Notes under the pieces: model-generated
Seen by the model: the letters and a program-made list of their open reading frames with translations, nothing else
Database searches by the model: none
What the model was told of the DNA's origin: nothing
Source: Rubrobacteraceae bacterium
GTDB taxonomy: Bacteria; Actinomycetota; Rubrobacteria; Rubrobacterales; Rubrobacteraceae
Direction: 5' to 3'
DNA: 5,121 bases
Assembly: GCA_021156345.1 (NCBI GenBank)
Contig: JAJNDJ010000096.1
Span: 1-5,121, forward strand
Shown: piece by piece, positions 1-5,121 of the stretch
How the letters are laid out: every line of letters begins with the position of its first letter
Position numbering within the stretch: position 1 is the stretch's first letter
Program-made: the position numbers and the translations under genes

Positions 1-950
1 TCGTAGTAAGTGCAGATCCAGCCGCCATTTTCGGTTTGGGCCAGCGGCACGAGGTTGCCTCTTGTGTGCAGTAGAGAGGTTTCGGATGCGCTCTGCATGT
101 CGAGCAACGCGGCCCTCACCCTGGCTTGCTCGATCTCCATTACGACTACCGGCCCCCCGTTAGGCGGTACGAAGGAGTACTCGATGTTGCGGGTTGGATT
201 TTCTACGAGCCAGCGCACAGACTCCTCATCCATGCTCCACATGCCCAGCCTGCGGTAGGACTCGGCCTCGGCGACGAAGAGGACTCTGCGCCCGTCGGGG
301 AACCAGGATGCCGAGATCTTGATCCGCGGACCGAAGTTCAGGATCTCGCGGTCTTCGAGGCCCTCAATGTCTACCAGCCAGACTTGCTGTCCGGCCGGGT
401 GCAAGTCGTTGCGCGAGTAGAGTATGTGGGTACCCTGATGGTTCAGCTCGGACCACGGGATGCTACCCTTCTCGGGTCTGGCCAGCACCAGCCGTTCGTC
501 CGTTTGCAAATCGTGCTTGTAGAGCCGGTCGGTCTCGATCTCCTCTCCGCTCCCGGCGTCGAGGTTGGCAGCGTAGATGAGCCAGCGGCCGTCTTTGTGT
601 AATTGGCCGCCCCTGAGATAGTGGTTCGGGTCAGCCGCAGTGAGCGGCTCCATCACCCCTGGATCAGCGAGCCTGACCCGGAAGAGCCGGACGCGCTCGT
701 CCCCGTCACTATCTTGCGATACGAGGACCGCGTCGCTGTCAGGGGTCCAGGAGACGACTTCCGTGTCCCCCTCTACGGTCTCAGTGAGGCGGAGAGGAGT
801 CTGCGAGCCGTCTGTGGGTGCGGCGAACACGTCGGCGGCAGGCCCGAGACGCGACCAGCTCCACGCCACCCATTCCCCGTCGGGCGAGACGCATGGCCCA
901 AAGAGCGCAGGGATGGAGAGCAGGGCTTCGAGCCTGAGGTCTGTGGACAC
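1..950 (-). CDS. S9-family peptidase (prolyl oligopeptidase-like), N-terminal beta-propeller part, partial
   Basis: The minus frame is open from a GTG at 950 to the left edge (316 codons). The product resembles the N-terminal half of S9 serine peptidases, in which a beta-propeller gates a C-terminal alpha/beta-hydrolase domain that cleaves short peptides or acyl-amino acids, usually in the cytoplasm. Propeller-blade signatures repeat along it: SPDGEWVAW (residues 22-30), WTPDSDAVLV (68-77), HKDGRWLIY (118-126), NHQGTHILYS (170-179) and SWFPDGRRVLF (215-225). The opening LLSIPALFGPCVSPDG is typical of the family. No signal peptide is seen. The catalytic Ser-Asp-His domain lies beyond the window, so activity cannot be judged, and a TolB-like propeller protein is a less likely alternative. 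GTG 950 is the only sensible start: the in-frame codon three upstream is the regulator's TAG, six bases away. No Shine-Dalgarno is visible, which suggests translational coupling to the regulator. Confidence 0.85.
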   Translation of the reverse strand, partial: MSTDLRLEALLSIPALFGPCVSPDGEWVAWSWSRLGPAADVFAAPTDGSQTPLRLTETVEGDTEVVSWTPDSDAVLVSQDSDGDERVRLFRVRLADPGVMEPLTAADPNHYLRGGQLHKDGRWLIYAANLDAGSGEEIETDRLYKHDLQTDERLVLARPEKGSIPWSELNHQGTHILYSRNDLHPAGQQVWLVDIEGLEDREILNFGPRIKISASWFPDGRRVLFVAEAESYRRLGMWSMDEESVRWLVENPTRNIEYSFVPPNGGPVVVMEIEQARVRAALLDMQSASETSLLHTRGNLVPLAQTENGGWICTYY

Positions 951-956
951 GACCGG

Positions 957-1751
957 CTAGAACGTCGGCGGGGTGTTGACGTAGACGGCCTCGACGGGCT
1001 CCTCGCCGGCCCACCAGCGATGCGGGGTGGTGGAGGGGAAATAGAGCGTGTCCCCAGGCGTGACCTGGAACGTTCCATGATCCTTTAGTTCCACGAACAG
1101 CCGGCCGGAGATCACGTAGATGAACTCCTCCCCGTTGTGGGAGTAGAAACCCTCGCTCCCCGCGCCGGAAGGAACCCTTATGTAGGAAGGGTCCATAACC
1201 TGCTCACCCGAGGCCATCTCCTCGAATCGCACGCCGTTATCCCACTGCATCACGGGCCTTTCCGCGCTCCGAACCAGCGGCGAGCTCTGCTCGAGGTCGG
1301 CGCCGAACACCTCGCGCATGTTCGCCCCGTAGGCCCCGGCAAGCAGCCGCAAAGACGCGACCGAAGCTCCCGAACCTCCCCGCTCCAGCGCGGAGATAAA
1401 CGAGATGGAGAGCCCTGTGGCCTCCGAGACCTCCTTCAGCGTCTTGTGGGCCTTGATCCTGAGCCTCCGCAAGCGCTCCCCCGGCGCCCCTGATGGTCCG
1501 CCGAGTATCGGTCCGTTGGGGCTGGTCGCCTCAGGCGCGCTGCCCAGGTGTTTGCGTATCGCCGCGAAGTTCAGGCCCTCGACCTTCCTTAGCTGTTTTA
1601 TCTCGCGCAGCCGCTGTACGTCGGGTTCCGTGTAGACCCTGTAGCCCCGGTCTGTCCTGTGAGGTTTGATCAGGCGCTCCCTCTCCCACAACCTCAAAGT
1701 CTGCGGCGCAAGCCCTACCGCCTGTGAGACCTCGCCTATGGAGAACCCCAT
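957..1751 (-). CDS. MerR-XRE-cupin three-domain transcriptional regulator
   Basis: A 264-residue predicted cytoplasmic DNA-binding protein. Residues 3-70 form a MerR-type winged helix-turn-helix (IGEVSQAVGLAPQTLRLWE, then the wing RGYRVYTEPDVQRL). Residues 91-150 form an XRE/lambda-repressor-type helix-turn-helix (LKEVSEATGLSISFISALERG). Residues 186-260 form a small cupin barrel. Cupin motif 1 reads YSHNGEEFIYVISG (203-216) and motif 2 PGDTLYFPSTTPHRW (232-246). His205, Glu209 and His244 could bind metal, but the usual first His is Tyr203. XRE-cupin regulators are a known family that senses small molecules through the cupin; the extra N-terminal MerR domain is uncommon. The ATG at 1751 is chosen because the MerR domain starts immediately and AAGGGAAG lies seven bases upstream. 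The open frame continues upstream to 2105, but that part resembles no protein. It leads directly into the S9 peptidase gene, its likely target or operon partner. The ligand is unknown. Confidence 0.88.
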   Translation of the reverse strand: MGFSIGEVSQAVGLAPQTLRLWERERLIKPHRTDRGYRVYTEPDVQRLREIKQLRKVEGLNFAAIRKHLGSAPEATSPNGPILGGPSGAPGERLRRLRIKAHKTLKEVSEATGLSISFISALERGGSGASVASLRLLAGAYGANMREVFGADLEQSSPLVRSAERPVMQWDNGVRFEEMASGEQVMDPSYIRVPSGAGSEGFYSHNGEEFIYVISGRLFVELKDHGTFQVTPGDTLYFPSTTPHRWWAGEEPVEAVYVNTPPTF

Positions 1752-1758
1752 CGAACCG

Positions 1759-1766
1759 CTTCCCTT
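1759..1766 (-). promoter_or_regulatory. Ribosome binding site of the MerR-XRE-cupin regulator
   Basis: Read on the minus strand, AAGGGAAG stands seven bases before the ATG at 1751. It supports that start over upstream ATG codons in the same open frame. Confidence 0.6.
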
Positions 1767-1822
1767 CGCCAATGCATCTCCCGTCGTGCCCGCAATGCCG
1801 ATCCCTGTATGCTTGAATCCTA

Positions 1823-1849
1823 ATTGTAAAGGTTTCTCCACAAAAGCAA
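1823..1849 (-). promoter_or_regulatory. Candidate promoter for the regulator-peptidase operon
   Basis: On the minus strand a -10-like TACAAT (1828-1823, one mismatch to TATAAT) is preceded by TTGCTT (1849-1844) at 15 bp, or CTTGCT at 16 bp. The spacing is short, so the -35 assignment is weak. The placement would give a leader of roughly 60-65 nt ahead of the ATG at 1751. This is the AT-richest patch upstream of the regulator. Confidence 0.35.
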
Positions 1850-1974
1850 GCATCCACCGTCCGGTAGATGCACGGACGAGGCACCATGCAGTGAGGATAT
1901 CCCGCTCCGACACCAGGACGGCCGGGCGGGTCTTCACGAGAGAACCGCACGTTTGCCTTTGGTACACCACAAGG

Positions 1975-2031
1975 CCCGAGGATACCTTCTCGGTCTGAGC
2001 ATCCCGAGACCTTCGACTCGCAGTTCTCGGG
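1975..2031. repeat. Cluster of alternating CCGAG/CTCGG inverted repeats
   Basis: Four short arms alternate in orientation: CCCGAG at 1975-1980, CTCGG at 1989-1993, CCCGAGA at 2003-2009 and TCTCGGG at 2025-2031. Adjacent arms can pair in mutually exclusive ways. The strongest pairing is the perfect 7-bp stem 2003-2009 with 2025-2031 (15-nt loop). TCTCGG (1988-1993) with CCGAGA (2004-2009) is a 6-bp alternative. GGTCT (1992-1996) with AGACC (2007-2011) overlaps both. The cluster may be an operator with several half-sites or a switching RNA leader, but its function is unknown. Confidence 0.4.
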
Positions 2032-2143
2032 CATTTTGTCAGTAAAGTTCTCCAAAAGCTCCTGCTCGTAACGCGCTTCGTAATGCTTGGCAGACGCACG
2101 CCCACTATGATGGTAAGACAGAGAAGCGCTCAGGGCAGCTCGG

Positions 2144-2149
2144 AAGGAG
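2144..2149 (+). promoter_or_regulatory. Strong ribosome binding site before the small ORF
   Basis: AAGGAG lies eight bases before the ATG at 2158. It is the best Shine-Dalgarno match in the window. It is the main reason to take the 33-codon ORF seriously and to prefer 2158 over the in-frame ATG at 2110. Confidence 0.55.
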
Positions 2150-2157
2150 TGAGAACG

Positions 2158-2259
2158 ATGGTCGGGAGTACGGCAGGCGAGCCTGGCGTCAGGATGGCGC
2201 ACCGCTTTGCCTACGCGGCCGGGGCCTCAGGCATCCTCGCCAGATCGAGGAAGCAGTGA
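2158..2259 (+). CDS. Small ORF, 33 residues, of unknown function (leader peptide or gene remnant)
   Basis: A 33-residue ORF starts at an ATG eight bases after a near-ideal AAGGAG and ends with TGA at 2257-2259. That is one base before the ATG of the membrane protein, so translation of the two is probably coupled. The product is not recognised. Residues 14-28 (AHRFAYAAGASGILA) look like the approach to a membrane helix, then the chain ends abruptly in RSRKQ. Two readings fit: a genuine short leader peptide that sets translation of the membrane protein, or the N-terminal stub of a membrane protein whose remainder was lost by deletion. An in-frame ATG at 2110 would lengthen it by 16 residues but lacks an equally good ribosome binding site. 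Confidence 0.4.
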   Translation: MVGSTAGEPGVRMAHRFAYAAGASGILARSRKQ

Positions 2260-2260
2260 G

Positions 2261-3571
2261 ATGAGCCCACCCGTCTATCCACCTCCGACCACCCTGCACG
2301 GACGCTGGCTCTTACTGGTCCGAATGGCGTGGATGGTGGTGGCGATTACGGCGCTGGCGATAGTCGTATTCAGCGTCCCCAGCAGCTTCGAACACTATAG
2401 TAGCGTGTGCACCGCCGCATCCGAGGTCTGTTCCGAGCGGGCAGTAGAGCAGGCGCAGCCTACCTCCGAAGGCGTGCGAGCGTTACAGGACGTTGGCCTC
2501 TCGGTACGCTCCTATGCGCTCCTGAACGTCATCATCGACAAGGTCTTCCAGCTGGTGTGGTTTGCGGTGGGTGCCATCATCTTCTGGCGGCGCTCCGACG
2601 ACTGGATGGCGCTGCTAGTCTCACTGTTTCTGGTAGCGTTTGGGACGGTTACAGTCGACCCCACGGATGCCGACGCATTGGTCTCCTTTCAACCGGCCTG
2701 GATGTTGCCTGTGCTGGGTGTAGAGATTGTGGGTGCAATTTGCGTCGTGCTGTTCTTTTTGCTCTTCCCCAGCGGACGGTTTGTGCCGCGCTGGACACGC
2801 TGGCTCGCCGTTGCGTTCATCGCTTATCAACTGACCGACATACTAATTCCTCCGGGTTTGTACTCAAGTTCGCCCGCCCTGGAGGGGGTTTCACAGTGGA
2901 TGCTCCTAGGTTTCATAGTTGGCGTGGTCTGGTCTCAGATCTATCGTTACCGTAGAGCCTCCTCTGAGGCGCACCGTAGGCAGACCAAGTGGGTTGTGTT
3001 CGGCACGACCTTGGGTGTCGCGGGAACCTCCGTCTTCAGGCTACCGTTGGACTTCCACTTGGTTGGTGGAGACACACCTTTTGTTCTACTCCTTCTGAAG
3101 ATAGGCTTTGCGTTATCCTTTCTGCTCGTCCCACTCTCCATCAGCATAGCGGTTGTGCGCTCGCATCTGTTCGACATAGACGTGGTCATCAACCGCACGC
3201 TCGTCTACGGCTTACTCACGGCCATGCTAATCGGACTCTACTTCGGCGCCATCGTGGTGTTGCAGCGACTCTTCGTCGTCGTCACGGGCGAGAAGTCCAC
3301 CCTCGCGGTGGTGGCCTCCACTCTCGTGATAGCAGCCCTGTTCAACCCTTTGAGACGGCGCACCCAGTCGTTCATCGACCGTCGCTTCTACCGCAAGAAG
3401 TATGACGCGAGGCAGACTCTTGAGCGTTTCTCCGCAAAGCTCAGGGACGAGACGGACCTCGATTCCTTGAGCGACGACCTGGTAGGGGTGGTGAAGGAGA
3501 CGATGCAGCCTGAGCACGTCACTTTGTGGCTGCGTCCCGACAAGGCCTCTAATGACCATCAGGTGTACTAG
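2261..3571 (+). CDS. Multi-pass membrane protein resembling the sensor half of a histidine kinase, no kinase domain
   Basis: A 436-residue integral membrane protein with about ten hydrophobic segments, near residues 17-38, 89-109, 114-132, 146-169, 180-197, 213-229, 243-259, 274-299, 314-338 and 347-363. The loop after the first helix carries Cys50 and Cys57, which could form a disulfide outside the cell. The motif SHLFDIDVVINRTLVYG (301-317) and the tail NPLRRRTQSFIDRRFYRKK (372-390) are typical of the membrane sensor region of ComP-like and GAF-linked histidine kinases. The tail continues as an amphipathic stretch to VTLWLRP, which resembles the first part of a GAF domain. It then stops before any DHp or ATPase domain. 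Signal and partner are unknown. The ATG at 2261 is preferred (GAGGA nine bases upstream); a TTG at 2207 would add 18 residues of proline-rich sequence. By eye the gene is less GC-rich than its neighbours. Confidence 0.8.
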   Translation: MSPPVYPPPTTLHGRWLLLVRMAWMVVAITALAIVVFSVPSSFEHYSSVCTAASEVCSERAVEQAQPTSEGVRALQDVGLSVRSYALLNVIIDKVFQLVWFAVGAIIFWRRSDDWMALLVSLFLVAFGTVTVDPTDADALVSFQPAWMLPVLGVEIVGAICVVLFFLLFPSGRFVPRWTRWLAVAFIAYQLTDILIPPGLYSSSPALEGVSQWMLLGFIVGVVWSQIYRYRRASSEAHRRQTKWVVFGTTLGVAGTSVFRLPLDFHLVGGDTPFVLLLLKIGFALSFLLVPLSISIAVVRSHLFDIDVVINRTLVYGLLTAMLIGLYFGAIVVLQRLFVVVTGEKSTLAVVASTLVIAALFNPLRRRTQSFIDRRFYRKKYDARQTLERFSAKLRDETDLDSLSDDLVGVVKETMQPEHVTLWLRPDKASNDHQVY

Positions 3572-3615
3572 CAGACCCGGGACTCTATTACCAACAACAG
3601 CCTCTGCCAGCATCC

Positions 3616-3644
3616 TTGCACGTTTATAGTAGCCTTGCTATAAG
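3616..3644 (+). promoter_or_regulatory. Candidate promoter of ald
   Basis: TTGCAC (3616-3621) and TATAAG (3639-3644) are separated by exactly 17 bp. The -10 matches five of six consensus bases and the -35 matches three. Transcription would begin near 3651, giving a leader of about 30 nt to the ATG at 3681. A second -10-like TATAGT (3625-3630) lies inside the spacer but has no good -35. Nothing resembling a terminator is seen between the membrane protein stop at 3571 and this promoter. Confidence 0.5.
3624..3643. promoter_or_regulatory. Perfect dyad TTATAG-N8-CTATAA over the ald -10 box, possible operator
   Basis: TTATAG (3624-3629) and CTATAA (3638-3643) are exact inverted repeats with an 8-bp spacer. 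The right arm overlaps the predicted -10, so a bound protein would block or adjust initiation. In other bacteria ald is often controlled by Lrp/AsnC-type or PucR-type regulators acting at such sites. No such regulator is encoded in this window, so the binder is unknown. Confidence 0.4.
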
Positions 3645-3669
3645 GTAGAGAGTATGGGTGCAACGAGGG

Positions 3670-3678
3670 AAAGGAAGG
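3670..3678 (+). promoter_or_regulatory. Ribosome binding site of ald
   Basis: AAAGGAAGG ends two bases before the ATG at 3681, with its AAGGA core about five bases from the start. It favours 3681 over the ATG at 3654, which lies only a few bases from the predicted transcription start. Confidence 0.55.
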
Positions 3679-3680
3679 CT

Positions 3681-4802
3681 ATGGCGACGGTAGTAGGGGT
3701 ACCCAAGGAGATCAAGGACATGGAGGGCCGTGTCTCCATGCAGCCTGACGGCGTTGCCGAGTTGGTACATAGCGGCCACGGGGTGTTGGTCCAGGCCGGC
3801 GCTGGCAAGGGTGCAGGATTCTCCGACGAGGAGTATGAGGAGGCGGGCGGGCACGTCGTCGACGGGCCTGACGAGGTTTTCGAGACCGCAGATCTTATCG
3901 TGAAGGTAAAGGAGCCCGTCCCCGAGGAGTACGACCGCTTCAGGGAGGGTCAGCAGCTCTTCACCTACTTGCATCTGGCCGCGGACAAAGGCCTCACGGA
4001 GTTCTTGATAGAGCGTAAGATCAACTCCATCGCCTACGAGACGGTCGAGGCGTCTGACGGGTCACTGCCGCTCCTTACGCCCATGAGCGAGGTGGCCGGG
4101 AGGATGTCCGTGCAGGCAGCGGCCCACCACCTCGAGAGCCCGCAGGGTGGGGCCGGGCTGTTGCTTGGCGGCGTGCCTGGGACCCCTGCGGCGAAGGTCA
4201 CCATCATCGGCGGTGGGGTCGTCGGCACCGAGGCCGCCAAGATAGCCCTCGGCATGCGGGCGCTGGTGAGCGTGCTGGACATCAGCCCCAAGCGTCTCGC
4301 CTATCTCTCTGACATCTTCGAGGGACGCGCCGACCTCGTTATACCCAACCGCGCCAGGACCGCGGCCTACGTCAAGCAGGCCGACGTGGTCATAGGGGCC
4401 GTGCTCGTGCACGGGGCGAAAGCGCCCAAGCTCGTCACGCGAGAGATGGTCGCGAGCATGCGCCCAGGGAGCGTGGTCGCCGACGTCGCCATCGACCAGG
4501 GTGGGTGTATAGAGACGGCGAGGCCGACCACGCACTCCGATCCCACGTACGTCGAGGAGGGCGTCGTGCACTACTGCGTCGCCAACATACCTGGGGCTGT
4601 GGCGAGGACCTCGACGCTGGCCCTGACCAGCGCGACGTTGCCGTATCTGATCAAGATAGCTGACAAAGGCATAGAGGGTGCGGCGACCGAAGATGAGGCC
4701 CTGGCCAAAGGACTCTCGACGCTAGGGGGGGATCTCGTCTCCGAGCCGGTCGCCGAGGCTCACGACCTCTCCTACACCGATGCGGAGAAGATCCTCGGGT
4801 AG
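3681..4802 (+). CDS. ald: Alanine dehydrogenase (NAD-dependent, EC 1.4.1.1)
   Basis: A 373-residue cytoplasmic enzyme that reversibly converts L-alanine and NAD+ to pyruvate, ammonia and NADH. It lets cells use alanine as carbon and nitrogen source or make alanine when ammonia is plentiful. Length and sequence match the family from end to end. It opens with the hallmark VGVPKEIK. Arg17, Lys77, His98 and Asp272 match the pyruvate-binding and catalytic residues known from the Mycobacterium tuberculosis enzyme (Arg15, Lys75, His96, Asp270). The NAD fold shows IGGGVVG (176-182) and the ribose-binding Asp200, followed by NIPGAVARTSTLALTSATLP (302-321). The start at 3681 gives the usual N-terminus and has a good ribosome binding site; an ATG at 3654 would add nine atypical residues. 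A related enzyme, the N-terminal domain of NAD(P) transhydrogenase, is excluded by the alanine dehydrogenase motifs and length. It has its own promoter and probably extends into the M24 gene 24 bases downstream. Confidence 0.96.
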   Translation: MATVVGVPKEIKDMEGRVSMQPDGVAELVHSGHGVLVQAGAGKGAGFSDEEYEEAGGHVVDGPDEVFETADLIVKVKEPVPEEYDRFREGQQLFTYLHLAADKGLTEFLIERKINSIAYETVEASDGSLPLLTPMSEVAGRMSVQAAAHHLESPQGGAGLLLGGVPGTPAAKVTIIGGGVVGTEAAKIALGMRALVSVLDISPKRLAYLSDIFEGRADLVIPNRARTAAYVKQADVVIGAVLVHGAKAPKLVTREMVASMRPGSVVADVAIDQGGCIETARPTTHSDPTYVEEGVVHYCVANIPGAVARTSTLALTSATLPYLIKIADKGIEGAATEDEALAKGLSTLGGDLVSEPVAEAHDLSYTDAEKILG

Positions 4803-4826
4803 ACTGATCTACAGGCGCCGCGGGTC

Positions 4827-5121
4827 TTGATCCATTTTTCTCTCGAAGAGTTGGATGCCCGCCGCAAGGCCGCGTCCGAAGAGTTGACCGAACGCGGACT
4901 CGACGGGCTACTCATGTTCCGCCAGGAGTCGATGTACTACCTGACGCCAGGCCGAGCACACCTCGGTGGTCGAGAATATCAGGGTCTGGTACGACGCAGA
5001 AGGTGCGGATCCCGCCGAGGACCTGAGGGAGATCCTCGAAGAGCACGGCTGCAGGGGAAAACGCCTGGGGATAGAGTCCGATGCTTACGGTCTAACGGGC
5101 TACAACCTCAAGCGCGTGGAG
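4827..5121 (+). pseudogene. Xaa-Pro aminopeptidase-like (M24 family) gene, broken by internal deletion and frameshift; partial
   Basis: Two pieces of one protein lie in different frames. From TTG 4827 the first 40 codons give MIHFSLEELDARRKAASEEL and continue to MFRQESMYYLT, the usual start of creatinase-type N-terminal domains of M24 peptidases. From 4948 the frame shifted by one base gives QAEHTSVVENIRVWYDAEGA through GIESDAYGLTGYNL to the window edge, which is the later part of the same domain. In relatives about 30 residues (the GYDTFGY-like strand and the LLTR-type strand) stand between YYLT and QAEHT. Here one base (4947) separates them, so roughly 90 bp is missing and the frame is lost. 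The original frame stays open to the edge but becomes arginine-rich nonsense. TTG 4827 is the only in-frame start after the ald stop at 4802, and its ribosome binding site is weak. The catalytic metal-binding domain lies outside the window. An assembly error is the main alternative. Confidence 0.75.

Larger units (their letters stand above)
1752..2157. other. Divergent intergenic region without a convincing gene
   Basis: These 406 bp separate the minus-strand regulator from the plus-strand genes. Open frames cross the region on both strands, but none gives a recognisable protein. The upstream extension of the regulator frame reads as arginine- and serine-rich low-quality sequence. The region holds the candidate minus-strand promoter (1823-1849) and the inverted-repeat cluster (1975-2031). 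A TATGAT at 2106-2111 could be a plus-strand -10, but the nearest TTGGCA (2087-2092) is only 13 bp away, so no plus-strand promoter is called. No tRNA, insertion-sequence end or CRISPR structure was seen. Confidence 0.6.

Noticed and set aside
126..1088. Long plus-strand open frames at 126-602 and 603-1088
   Set aside because: They lie opposite the S9 peptidase and the end of the regulator. The minus strand gives clear propeller repeats, and the plus frames give no recognisable protein.
2003..2040. Rho-independent terminator on the plus strand (7-bp stem then ATTTTG)
   Set aside because: The stem is short with a 15-nt loop, the T run is only four, and no plus-strand gene upstream needs ending.
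1752..2105. 118-residue N-terminal extension of the regulator frame
   Set aside because: It shows no domain and has odd composition. The MerR domain begins right at the ATG at 1751, which has its own ribosome binding site, and a promoter candidate lies inside the extension.
2087..2111. Plus-strand promoter TTGGCA / TATGAT
   Set aside because: The spacing is only 13 bp, too short for a normal sigma-70-type promoter.
1531..2202. Minus-strand open frame of 223 residues
   Set aside because: About a third overlaps the regulator in another frame. A stretch near 2000-2100 reads somewhat protein-like, but no family could be recognised.
2261..3571. Calling the membrane protein a histidine kinase
   Set aside because: No H-box, N-box or G-box is present; only the sensor part is similar.
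3654..3680. ATG at 3654 as the ald start
   Set aside because: It lies only a few bases from the predicted transcription start and adds nine residues not typical of the family. The ATG at 3681 has a better context.
4941..4950. Programmed frameshift in the M24 gene
   Set aside because: No slippery heptamer is present, and a frameshift would not restore the roughly 30 missing residues.

Overview
The window looks like chromosomal DNA of a high-GC, Gram-positive actinobacterium. Codon third positions are GC-rich, GTG and TTG starts occur, and the proteins read like those of the Rubrobacter group. That placement is by family resemblance only; no database search was possible. The window holds two divergent transcription units separated by about 400 bp without a convincing gene.

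Left side, minus strand (1751 down to 1): a 264-residue regulator joins a MerR-type helix-turn-helix, an XRE-type helix-turn-helix and a cupin domain in one chain. Six bases after its stop codon an S9-family (prolyl oligopeptidase-like) peptidase begins with GTG. It runs off the left edge, so only its beta-propeller half is visible. The two genes look like one operon, with the peptidase probably coupled to translation of the regulator.

Middle (1752-2157): the divergent control region. It has a plausible minus-strand promoter for the regulator and a cluster of alternating CCGAG/CTCGG inverted repeats (1975-2031).

Right side, plus strand: a 33-residue ORF with an excellent ribosome binding site ends one base before a ten-helix membrane protein. 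That protein resembles the sensor half of histidine kinases but has no kinase domain. A promoter carrying a perfect 6-bp dyad across its -10 region then leads to alanine dehydrogenase (ald), complete and with all key residues. The last gene is an M24-family (Xaa-Pro aminopeptidase-like) gene that has lost about 30 codons and its reading frame, so it is a pseudogene unless the sequence is wrong there. It runs off the right edge.

Taken together, the set suggests peptide and amino-acid breakdown: two proline-type peptidases and alanine deamination. No clearly new system is evident. The most unusual items are the triple-domain regulator, the dyad at the ald promoter, the broken M24 gene and the small leader-like ORF.
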